From positions 19,294,317 through 19,358,316 of the forward strand of contig CM050658.1 of assembly GCA_027574665.1 (NCBI GenBank): 64,000 nucleotides of DNA, written 5' to 3'. Source of the stretch: Rhynochetos jubatus. Taxonomy: Eukaryota > Chordata > Aves > Eurypygiformes > Rhynochetidae. Positions 35,201-45,849 of the stretch are shown here, one piece after another. The notes below the pieces were generated by a model, which was not told the origin of the DNA, ran no database searches, and saw only the letters and a program-made list of their open reading frames with translations. The translations under genes and the position numbers were made by a program. The first letter of the stretch is position 1, and every line of letters begins with the position of its first letter.

Positions 35201-36040
35201 CACTTTTACTGGTTCTTTTGCATGTGGAATATACAACAACAACTGTAATGTTGAGTTAATGAAGGTTGGTGGGGGTTTTTTTGAGGACATGTATATAATT
35301 GCAGGGAAATAAAACATCTGTGCAATGTATATTACATATCTGTATCTGTCCTTAATTGTTACAGCTTTTCCCTTTGGATTTTCAGAACTGAGACTGTGGA
35401 GTGTTACTGAATCTTTATTGCTTCTAAGATCCTGGATTGATATTTGGAAATAGTGGGCTGTATAACATCACTGATCTGATTTTGCTTCCTGTGCACTGCA
35501 GCTTTAAATTTCTAAAAAGTCAAAGCAGTGTCTTAAAATAAGAAGCTGGTGAGACTCCACTTCCTGGAGCCTTTGCTTTTGTTCTTTCTTGGTTTTAGTC
35601 TAAAATAAGTCATTCAGAATAAAAGCCTATTTTTGTTCTTTGTGGGTGGAAAAAGCTTACTTCCCTCGGTTCTCATACTGTGCACATCACCACGATATAT
35701 GTACACCCAGTGTTAGTATCTGGGAGATACCAGATAAAACCTCCAGTTACCTTGATCTACTAGTCACGTGTTAGAAGTAGGTATAAAAGTTCCTCTTTAA
35801 AATATGGAGATTTGGAGGTATTTGCAGCGTTGTGCTTTCTCTCCTTCAGCATTTTGTGAATGTAGGAAACTAATGTGAAGGGGTCCCTTGAACCATTGCC
35901 TGAAGAAGGCCACCTTACTGTAGAACGGCGTGTGTGAGGCATGGACATGAAACACAAGGGCTTAGGAGAAGGTGTGCCGTGGTCAGCTGAGGGGGCAACC
36001 AGGATTTCTAGAGTCCACAGAGGAGATAATTTAAATTACA
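29275..36040. other. Long non-coding stretch, no gene seen
   Basis: Nearly 7 kb without a recognisable exon or repeat. Noted inside: a (CTTG)n patch at 30040-30053, T-rich interval 31146-31196, repeat-free AT-rich segment 31320-31520 with a TAATTAATATTA homeodomain-type core, AT-rich 32270-32470, and a TATAAAAG at 35783-35790 without supporting promoter context. Frames above 100 codons are rare and have no domain. Confidence 0.5.
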
Positions 36041-36044
36041 GAAA

Positions 36045-36230
36045 TAGAAAATAGAGCTTATGAGGTCATTTCTTCCTTTCCCTCTGCTGCCCAAGGCAGG
36101 ATTTTTAATGCTTAAACCTTTTTTGACAGATGACTGTTTAACCGTTCAGAAAAAATTCAAATGATGGAGTCTCCACAACTTCCCAAGGCAATCTGCTCCA
36201 GTGCTCAGCTGTCCTAACCATTATTCACAT
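36045..36230 (-). repeat. CR1 LINE 3' region, antisense, old
   Basis: GGAGTCTCCACAACTTCCCA, then AGGCAATCTGCTCCAGTGCT. These are the antisense of the CR1 passage usually read as 'GAGCACTGGAACAGGCTGCCCAGAGAGGTTGTGGAGTCTCC'. The left part (GAGGTCATTTC, CTGCTGCCCAAGGCAGGA) matches the segment just before the 3' end. Strongly diverged; the terminus itself is blurred. Confidence 0.7.
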
Positions 36231-38190
36231 TGGATGTGTGGAGGACACAAAGGCTGACAGAGCTTCCGTACTAAAAGGAAAGGACCTTGAATTTCAGTGG
36301 GCTGGTTCTCCTGTGACGGTTGCTTCCCAGCCCGCGGTGCTCTGTGGCATAGGTTGGGCACCTGGAAGAAAGCAGCTGCTAAAAGATGATTTCCAGAGTT
36401 GCTTGCAAGCCTCAGGACTCAGGACCTCACCCCCTCCTTGTGGCGTGAGACCACAGCATGGGTGCCAACACTTTCCTTGTTCTCCTATAAGTTTTGTATA
36501 GCTAGAACTTAGGAATTCTGTCCATTTTTCTGGGACTTCTGGACAAGTGCAGGACATACATACGCAGTAAATAAACATCAGTGACCTACAGGAGGGTGGG
36601 ACAGCAGCATGTGAAGAGCAACCCCAGCTGCAGGGGTATTTCTCACCCACCTCTGATGTATGCAGGGAGGGAAGGGAGAAAGAGGATGGAGTAGAAGAAT
36701 ATGCGAGAAGAGCTGAGGAATATTCAAAACATTCACCTAAGGAAGAGAGGCAAAGGTGCATAGGAAGGGATTTAGAGCCCTGGTAGCTGTATGCTGTTGC
36801 AGAAGCTCAGTGCAATTTGTGCTTGTGTCAGTTCCCCTCTGCAGCAGTGCTATGTGAACTGGAAATGCTGATGCGGTAAACTGCCACACAGGGCATGTTT
36901 CAGCCTTGAGTTATCATTCACGTTACATTCATGTAGGATTCTCACAGTGGTCCAACGTGGTTCCGCTGGACCAGCAGCTGATGGCTTGTTCTGCAGGGCA
37001 GAAACTGTCTCTTACTTTGTGCCATACCTTATCCGCACTCTGTGCTGCCACCAAACAAACTGTAAGAGGAATGACATGCCTTTTCCTAGTGAAGTGGGTT
37101 CCGAGAGGAAAACCTGCAGGCCTAGGAAAGCGTGCTGTTAGGGGTTGCACTGTCATAATCACGGCTGAGGAGTGGTCAGAGCTGTTGGCACAGCTTGGAT
37201 GAACACAGCGCCAGCCGTGCTGCCTTGCTCTTATGACGCCTCACAGATCAGTGAAGTGTCTTTGGTGGACAGTGGCCACCTGGATTCATTCAGATTCTGG
37301 GCTAGTGAATACCTGCTCTTGTGCTGTTTGCAGGCCATTACTGGAGATTCGGATTACCTGAGACCCTGGCTGTGATTTCCACCACCAGCTGCACGCCCCC
37401 TCCCCCACTGCACACTGGGCAGCTGAGGTGCTCCCACTCTAACTGTTGTGCCTAGTGTCTGCCCCGAAACAGCCTTAGATGGCCTGAGAGCTCTCCCTAG
37501 CCAGTCCCTTTGTTCCTCTTGTTGGAGGAGTTGCCCATGAGGACATCCATACCTCCTGCCCCCTTTGTAGCACACGCAAGACGGATACTGAATGGGGAGA
37601 TGCTCGGAGCTGTGTTACAGCACCCTCTCTGACTGGTAGTTATTTTTGCTAATGGTTTCCTGGCATCTTGGACTAACAAGCCATTTGCAGCTCTCAAAAC
37701 TGTAAATTGGCAAAATTTTAGCTGATGACTTAAATTTTACTGTTGCATTTGGTTTGGAGCTGCTGCAAATTCAGTCTGACTTTCCCAACTGGTCTTTACA
37801 ATGCCATCTGCTGGGAGGGATCCAAGAGCACTCACTACCTTAGCCCAGCTGCTGGATAGGGCAGCTTTCCCTGAGCTCTCTTTGTGGCTGAAGCAGATAA
37901 GATCTTTCCCCAGCTCCCATCCTGTCAGGTATTTCAGTGCATCAGTAATATTTTAATTAAAATGGGCAAATGGAATGAATCTAATAGAAATCTCTAAGTT
38001 ACACAAATACCTTAGACCTGAGCACGTTTTTAGGCACAAAAGGGTTAACTGCACATGGTTTCATACTCGCCTGGAAAAAGAATGACACCTTTTTCTTTAT
38101 CAGCCATTTTGCTGCTGTCTTTTTTAATCATTTCAGGCTTTGAACTCCTGCTCTGAAAGAGAACTCTGTCTCTTCATCTTCAGTGGCTGC
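36231..38190. other. Non-coding stretch, no gene seen
   Basis: The minus-strand frame 36294-36761 (155 codons) has no domain, and a + frame (36238-36501) overlaps its 3' half. No repeat recognised. 37370-37420 is C-rich. Confidence 0.5.
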
Positions 38191-38199
38191 CAGGTCTGG

Positions 38200-38290
38200 A
38201 GGCCTAATCAATGCAGGTTATTGATAGCAAATCAATTAATGCAGACAAAGGATCAAAATTAAGGAGCTTTCACTAAATTAATAAGTGATT
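38200..38290. promoter_or_regulatory. Homeodomain / ONECUT / TCF-SOX motif cluster
   Basis: ATCAAT cores at 38207-38212 and 38231-38236 and an inverted TTGAT at 38221-38225. Next come AATTAAT (38234-38240), ACAAAGG (38245-38251), GATCAAA (38251-38257) and TAAATTAATAA at 38275-38284. ATCAAT is the ONECUT/PBX-type core, and ACAAAGG/GATCAAA are TCF-SOX type. The AT-rich, repeat-free setting is typical of developmental enhancers. Function not shown. Confidence 0.35.
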
Positions 38291-40375
38291 CCAAGTCTTT
38301 TAACAGAGTGCCTCAGATAAGGGCAGCTCAGTCTTCTGGGACAGCAGCCTCCAGTCCTGTGTTTCCAAAGACAATCAGCTGGAGAGAGAGAGGGCTCTGC
38401 TTTTACATCATCCCCCCGCCCTGTTTAAATAACCTGTTTTGTTGAATAGGAAGTGCTTAAAATCTGAGTCTGGAAAGGCTGCCAGGAAGCCAGGTCCTAA
38501 CTGAAAAGAGCAAATTTATCTGCATAAGGATGTCATGGTCTTGCTCAGCTGATGCAGGGAGGACCAGTTATTTCAAAAGCCAGATTTATGTAAGATACCA
38601 GTCAACACCAGAGTTAAGGTTTGCTTCAATAGCAGATCTGTCTGAAATTGGACTAGAGGTGTCCTTGGAAACAACTAGCTGCAGGAGAGCCTACAATAAT
38701 TTGGAGCTCCTGCCAGACCCAGCCCTCTCCCCTATGGCATGCCCTCCTTGGAGAAGGTGGGCCAGGCTCAATGCAAACCCCTTGCTGTTGGTTTCCCTGG
38801 CAGGAAGGGCCATACAAGATGCCTGACACTCCTGGTACAGCCAGTGTCCCAGCCCCATGTCCCTCAGCCTCAACTAGGATGGAGACCTGAAGGCTAGAAG
38901 CTACCTACCAGCTATTGCAGCTTTTCCACCTTCTCTCTGGCTTTGACCAAGGGAAAGCCGTGAACAGTGCTGTGCAGGAAGAAGAGAGCATCTATGGCAG
39001 TTTCTGTGTGTGTGTAGTGCTGCCTGCTATCTCCTCCTATTTTCCTGCGTAATAAGAAGGGCCATTCTTTGAAATGCCAGAAACTCTCCTGCTGTGACAG
39101 TAATTAATAGGGATGGAGATGGAGCTGGGAAGTAGATTACAGGAGTACAAATGCAGCGTGTAGCTCAGTGAAGATGAAGAATGGTTCAGGTCACTCTGTG
39201 AGTCCCCCTCGCAGTGTGGAGAGACACTGTCTCCCTGGTTGTACCTAACTGGGTCGCCTCAGGCCCAGGTGCCACCAGTGCTTGGTGCAGGCTGGACCTC
39301 TGGAGCAGGATGCTGTCCCCAAGTGCTGTGCAGGCCAGCTCTGGGGGCTGTCACCTGCTAAGGGACCACGAGAAGGGGTCTGGCCTTTTTATGCGCTTGA
39401 TTGCATGATGCCAGGGTAAATTCTAATATGAATTCCTGTAGGCTTGGTTGTAAGCCTAATTGCAGGCCATTTGGTGTTAAAGAATAATATTTTTTAGATG
39501 CTGTGTGAAAGATTCCTTGTGACTAAGATGGCTGCAGCTTCCGGAACTTCTGACTAGAAGCTTACGCCAGCAGTGCTAATAGTCAGATGAATATATGGAG
39601 ATTTACAAAGGTAGCCCTTGTCACTGCTGATAGCAGAACTGTACCTGAACTCCAAGCTTATTGGGTCAAACATCATGTAATCAAAGGATTACCTGTTCTT
39701 CCTGCTACACTGTGTACTGCTCTGTGCCTGGCTGGCTGGCTGGCGTTGTCTGTTCTGTTGCTGGCCCTGCAGTCCAGTCTGTTACCTTCATCTACCTGCC
39801 CCTGGACTTAAACAGCAGCAGAGCTGATGGCTGTGGGTCTAACCCCCTGGTGGTGCTCTGCTCCTGCCAGAGTTACAAAGCTGGACACGTGGCCTGGAGG
39901 CCAACAGACGTATAGTTGGCAGCGTAGCCCAAAGCTTGGGTGATATCTGGGAGAAGGACTAGGTTAATTTATCACCTTGAATCAGATGCATGAGGTGTAA
40001 TACTGCAAAAAGTGGTGCTCTGAGGGCACAGTGCTGCTGCTGTTTGTTTCTGTGCCTCTTGGGTGTGAATGTCATTGCTGTACTGCATCTTTCTTACTCC
40101 AGGCAGGGTTTGCAGCCCTCAGATGTGCTCTGCTTTGCCTTTCTTCCACGGCTTTCTGTTTCCTCCCACAAACGCCGGCGCTGACTGCAGTTCTCTGCAG
40201 CCGCATGTCTCAGTGACTGCTTAACCTAGAAATCCATTGCTAAAAAGATCTGACATCATAACACCCTGGAAAAGACTCCTCTCCCCCCTCCCCCTTCCCT
40301 GGTCCTTCTCTTTTCTTTTCCCAGGATATATGAAAAGCTGTAACTACCAAATCAAAATCTATTTGATTTTTGTAC
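38291..40375. other. Non-coding stretch, no gene seen
   Basis: A (CTGG)4 microsatellite occurs at 39728-39744 and a (TG)n of about 12 bp near 39006. 40270-40325 is pyrimidine-rich. The frame 38530-38826 (+, 98 codons) has no domain or splice context. Confidence 0.5.
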
Positions 40376-40379
40376 TCCC

Positions 40380-40490
40380 TTGATAACCGGGCAGCCGATC
40401 TCTATCACCCGGCTGAGGCTTATCTGCTGCCTCCAGCCTCCCTGCTGTAGCAATTGGCTCCTGCGGGGACAGGCAGGGTTATAAAGTGAG
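40380..40490 (+). promoter_or_regulatory. GATA-motif trio followed by CCAAT-inverse and TATA box
   Basis: Three strict WGATAR sites: TGATAA 40381-40386 (+), CTATCA 40402-40407 (minus-strand TGATAG) and TTATCT 40420-40425 (minus-strand AGATAA). Next are ATTGG (inverted CCAAT) at 40453-40457 and TATAAA at 40480-40485. Order and spacing would suit a compact TATA promoter read to the right, with initiation near 40510. No downstream gene is recognisable, so this may be an enhancer or a chance arrangement. Confidence 0.3.
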
Positions 40491-43400
40491 ACTGATACCA
40501 TGGTCAGGCCCTTTTGCTTTCTAACTGTGACCATTGTTGGCGAGATGTTCCTGAGCAAGCAGCTTGGTTTTCTGGGAAGACTAGAAGGAAGAACTGGGCC
40601 TCCGGGGTTTAGAGATTTAAAGATATATATTATTTAATCCTGATTTTTTTTTTTTCCCCTTTAAGTTGTGAAGTGCTGTCAGGGAACATGTGGGGTCAAC
40701 AGCATAGGCTAGAGCCAAAGTAACGGGTTGGTGGTTTTGCTCTAGCTCTTAAAGTTCCCAGGTGAGATCTTGGCCTTTTTAGGCAGGCACTGACCTACAT
40801 GTGTGTTGGGGTTTTTTTTCAGCCTGTTCCAAAAGCCGTTCTAGTAGAAATAAAAATTACAACTACTGTACTTAGTGTATTACTTGCTGATTTTTAGCTG
40901 TAACTGTAAATTTTCTGTACCTTTTGCGTGAGTTTACCAGGGTGCTGAAGAGGCTGTAGATCTGTGTCTGCACAGCTGGGTGTAGGTAGCTCACTCCCAG
41001 CTACATAACACTAGTGGGATGTGGGAATAAGAGTGTTCCCAGCCCACCCCTTCTGGCTCAGCTGTGTCCTAACTGTAGTGATTGAGCAATCTGGAGCCCC
41101 TGGTAAAGGCTGCACGCATGTTAGCGCCTTGGAATAACCAGGATGGGAGATGAGGAAGCAGGGACTGCCACAGACCCCACTGTGCTGGTTACCTGGTTCA
41201 GCCATCGTGTAATTAGTTTTGTTACTCTAATTGGGCACTAGCTTGGGGTAAGAGGGAATAGTTAAACCAAATTGCCTTTCTTCCCTGGAACTGAGCAGTC
41301 TGGGCAGCACATGCAGCTTTTTTGGCAGTTTGGTTCAAGATTAGTTTGCAGTATAGATAAAACTGCATTCTGCTGTCTAAGGAGAAAGGTAATGCAGGGA
41401 AGTTCTTGGAATGGATGGTGTAAGAAAAAAAGCTGAGCTAGGTGAGATGAGGCAGCTGATAAGACAGCCAAGTGACAGAGATCAGCTGCTGGAAGTATGA
41501 AAATCAAAAAATGAGATAGTAATTACAGAAGCTTCTAGGAAAGACCTTCCCTCCGCAGGCTCATTCCCAGCAGGGGCCGTTGGCCTGTGTGTGGTGTCCC
41601 TGTTTCAGCAGCAGCCACTTGGGTTGTGTAGGGCTGCAGCAGTGGGTCCGCAGCCGTTCTGCCATCCTGCCCAGCAACTCTCGTGTACAGCTGCCGCTTT
41701 GCCCAAGTGTAAAGACACCCCCTACTCTTCTTAGTCTGCAGTGCTGTTTTAAAAACTAGCACAGCCAGGCTGGCAATGTGTTGGAGTGTGGTTCTGCTGC
41801 TGGAGGAAGGTGAGGTGAGACTTAACTCCTCACTTCTCTGTTTCTCCTTCTCCAGATCTGTTTCTGCGATGGCTGGGAACATCGCTGCTAACAATACCTC
41901 CTGACACAGCCGTAGCTGGGCACTGGCAAGCTGCCTCAAGCTAGGGGTGTGTGTATTGTCCGATTCCTCACTTTGCTAGGTTGGCCTGCCATGTACACAC
42001 AAGCAGTTCCATTCTGCTCACGAGTTAGCTCATTTCAAAGCTATCTAATAACTAGTACAAATGAGTTAGCACGTTGAGTACTCCCACACTGGCTGCTTGC
42101 TGTATCAGGGTGGCCTCCCTGTTGTGAACTTTCACAGCTGAGTTACAAACCTTCTGCCTGGTGCGTAAATATAATTTTGGCATGGCACCTAAAGCACTTG
42201 TGTTGACCACAAAGATAAGTGCAGAATTTCTTGCTTTCGAATGGGCAAAACTGTTCCAGTTGGTGGGTTTTGTGTTTGCCGCAGCCTAGAGCAAGCCAAA
42301 GTACTACTGTACTGTAGGACTCCACAGCTTGGCTCTGCTGCTGACACTCAGGCCACCAACAGCACCAGCTGAATGTGTCTGAAATGCTGCCGAGTACAGA
42401 GTGAGTTACAGGCCCCCTTCCCAGCACCTAGACCCTGGACACGGAGGTGTTGTGGTAATGTAACCCTAGCAGTTCTATGGCTTGAAACAAATTCAGGCAT
42501 AGGTGTTTGCGACAGAGCTGTACTCAGCAAAACCAGCACGTTCATACATAGGTAGTACCTCTCTAGACAGATTATTTTATGCTCTCAAGACTATATAATT
42601 GCAAGTGGTCAAGGTACTGAAGCTCAGCACAGGCAGTGAATATGCACTGTTATCCTCACTTAGCAGGGAAGTGCCTTTGTTTAAACCACCAGAATGAAGA
42701 GCTCCTACTTTCACAGTGATTTAAGGCAAAATGGCCTATTCTGCCTTAGAGTTGAATTAAAAGGGTGTGTATAATGGGTTGCCACAGCCCAGCGGACACA
42801 CAGTAATTTGATAAGCCAAGAAAACTTCACTGTTTGCAATCACATGGCCATGCCATGCTTCTCCTCTGGTTGAATTCAAGTGTCTTGATCACAGCTGCAT
42901 GAACAGTTGAGTTTTAAAAAGGCTTTTAAAGTGTGTGGTCTTGTATTTGTCTGCACATATCAGACCTGGACACCCAAATGCAGGAAGTCGATGTGCAGAC
43001 GCATTGGCTTCACATCCACCAAACAACCGGTGCTCATTCCAACGTCATGTGAGTACCAGGAGGGTGCCTCGAATATGTGGGCTTTACCAATGGTTTTCTG
43101 TAGCGGTAGCTATGTGATTCATGGCGTTCACTCCTGTCTGATACTGCTGATTGGCAGAGTGTTATGGTGGTGAGTGAGAATCTTTTTCTCAGTAAGAAAT
43201 GTTATGTACATACCTGTTTCATCCTGTCACCCAGTGCCTTCTAGGTCCAGTGTAGAGACCACGCAAAATCCAGAGAGCACCATGTGGTATTCGCAGGGTT
43301 TATAAGGGGCAGAGTCTCCTGTGTTGCAACTGTGATTGAGCTTTCCCTTTGTTGTACTTTTTCCTTCACAACTGACAGAGATGTCCTTGTATTTATTGTC

Positions 43401-44930
43401 CAAAGGCTTGTGGAGAGCTGAGGGCCTTGTAACCCTGACTGCAGTGAAGGGTCTGAAGTTCCACCTGTGTTTGGAAGTGAACATGAATAGTTCAGCTATG
43501 AGAAATGAGTCCTTGCTTTTTGTGTTTTCAGATCCGAAAGTGCCACAATAAATCTGTCCTGAGACTTTGCTCTGCAAGTGTTCCCTGGTGGGCAAAGGGG
43601 CAGCTGGTAGAAGTGCCAGACAACTCATGGGATGGCCTGTTGCTGCAAAACGTAGTTAAGACTCCAGATCTGGAGAGATTACAAACCATTGCGTTATTCT
43701 GCTCCTGGAAAGAGAAAACAAGGTCTAATGAGTGTGCTACAGAACTCAGATGCATCCCACTATCATTTTCTTTCAGTTGTGGATACCCCAAACGGTGTTG
43801 CCTTCCCATTAAGGCAATGAACTGAAGTCTGAAAAGGCAGTAAAATGACTTCAGGATTGTTGGAATTTCTGTAGCATGGCAGCAAGCTGTCGTATAGCAG
43901 TTGACAGGAGCACACCCATTTGTCTTTACAGTATGGCAGCATATACTGTCTCCAACCAAAATGCAAACTTGCATCAAGTAGATGTGTTGGGTAAAAAACT
44001 AGGAGATGAAAGGATGGCACAAGGGCAGCGGCAGTGCTGAGAGGAGACTGACCTTGCCGGGCTGCTGCCTGTCTGAGCCCTGCCCAGTGGAAGGTGCAGC
44101 GTTGGCAATGACTGTTTGCTATGCAGCTGGGCATTATTTTATATGTGGTGTGATTTGGAAGTAGTCAGGATCTAAAAAGCTCTTGAGCAATGATACTGAG
44201 CAACTGGCACTGCTGCCAGCATTGATAGAACTACAGATTTGAGCTGGTACTTACAAAACTGGTTTAAAAAGTACATTTGACACCAGAAAACAGCATTTAC
44301 CACCATCGTCCTACTGGGTCAGGTAAGAACTCCTGAGGAAAAGCTGAACACGGTGACTGCTGCCATCCAGCTGCTGGGCACAAGCCTTGTCTGTAATGGA
44401 AGCAGTTTTGATTTCTGCTTGTTTAGCAGTTCTCAGTTTAGCTTCCAGGAAAATCAAATAAACAAAATCCCTTCCCCACCCCCCGCAGTGAGTGATTCCA
44501 CATACATCTGTCAAAAAACAGCATAGCAAGGGCTTGGGCTGGACTTGCCCAGGGTTTCTGTTTCCTAGGTCGTGGAGAGTGTTGCTGAAATTCTGAGCAC
44601 TGAGAGCTCTCTCACCTCCTTTGCTAGGAGAGAGCATGTCAGGGGACAGTTCTCTGGTCACTGGTAACAACAGGGGAGGGGAGGGAGCTGTTTGCCAGAT
44701 GGTAGCAGTGCAATTAAAAAAAATAATACAAGCAGGGACAGAATCACTCCCCTCCGTCTGAGTATTTAATAGTGCCTGAGATGAGCAAGAACGCAGGTAC
44801 TTACGGCTTTGAGACGCAAGGAACTCCCCATTATAAATCCTGCTTTTCTGTGCGCTAATGCTTTTCAAAATACCACTTTCCTCCTCTTCCCACTCCTTGC
44901 AGAAAGAGTGTCCCTTTGTTCCTTGCAGAA
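40491..44930. other. Long non-coding stretch, no gene seen
   Basis: T12 at 40644-40655. 41200-41260 contains two homeodomain-like cores (TGTAATTAG and CTAATTGGG) in repeat-free DNA. Frames 41535-41939 (-), 43528-43977 (-) and 43763-44134 (-) overlap others and show no domain. No repeat family recognised. Confidence 0.5.
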
Positions 44931-44946
44931 CACACACACACACACA
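44931..44946 (+). repeat. (CA)8 microsatellite
   Basis: Eight CA units. It lies inside the longest open frame of the window (44311-45033, minus strand), where it reads as a Val-Cys alternation. That alternation counts against the frame being a real protein. Confidence 0.9.
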
Positions 44947-45724
44947 ATTCTTTTTGCAAAGTGCACAATCTCTCCTTCCCCTTACTAAATTGAAATTCAA
45001 AATTTCAGCCTGACTTCCCAGAAAAGGTGGCAATGCTCAGTGTAAGGCGGTTTATTCCATCTGATGGCTTATGATCAGCACTCACTTCACTTTTCTCCTT
45101 TATCTCAAAGCAGTTGTTAAAGGAACCAGTGCAACCCTCACCATCCCTACTTAGCAAGAAAACTCAGGTCTCTGTTTAGCAGCACAGGCTTTGCCAACAC
45201 TGTCATTTTAGGGGTGCATGTAGAAGAACTGGCCAAGTCATTGGGATTTTTTGTACTGACAGGAATGATATTTATGTTCAGTGTGGCCTGAAGAGAGGCA
45301 AAACGTGTGTAGTATGTGTGCTCAGAAGAGCTCTGTGGGGACATCCAGACAAAGAAGAAAAGACTGGGGTGAAAAGGAAAGACCCTAAATGTAGACTGGT
45401 CCAGCTGTGGGTATAGACTTCCCTCCTGACAAAGAAGGGAACTAAAGCCAGGGAGCAGTGAAACTATTTCTGATCTGGATGAAGGCATCCAGAACATGTA
45501 CAGCATGAAAAGAATTCAGTAGTGTGCTCTTCCCTGCCTCCTCCAGTAGAATGGAATACTCGGATGCTTTCCTAGACAGAAGCTTGCTCCCTGTGTGTAT
45601 GTGTATAAATACAATGTCTGCCTGCCAGGATTTAAGACATAAAAAAAGAGGTTATTCTCTGGTAGTAATGGTGAATTCCAGGGTGCATGAATGAAGCTCC
45701 AGAGCCTGGTGACCTCCCCCTCTG

Positions 45725-45845
45725 CAGGGGGGTAAAGCTGAGCAACAAAGATGAGGTGACTTCACTAAGACAATGCGAGACAGAACTAGGAACAGGAATT
45801 GGGAATTTTGTACCTAGGTCTTTGACTTTCTGACAAGATCACCCA
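45725..45845 (+). repeat. MIR-like SINE fragment
   Basis: In order: GGGTAAAGCTGAGCAACAAAG, GATGAGGTGACTTCACTAAG, ACAGAACTAGGAACAGGAATT, TACCTAGGTCTTTGACTTTC. This parallels the MIR-type consensus ('GTAAACTGAGGCACAGAGA... GTGACTTGCCCAAGG ... GGCAGAGCTGGGAATAGAACCCAGGTCTCCTGACTC'). Old, diverged copy in sense orientation. Confidence 0.65.
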
Positions 45846-45849
45846 ACTG

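Noticed and set aside
35783-35790. TATAAAAG as a possible TATA box
   Set aside because: No accompanying CCAAT, GC box or downstream exon-like sequence.
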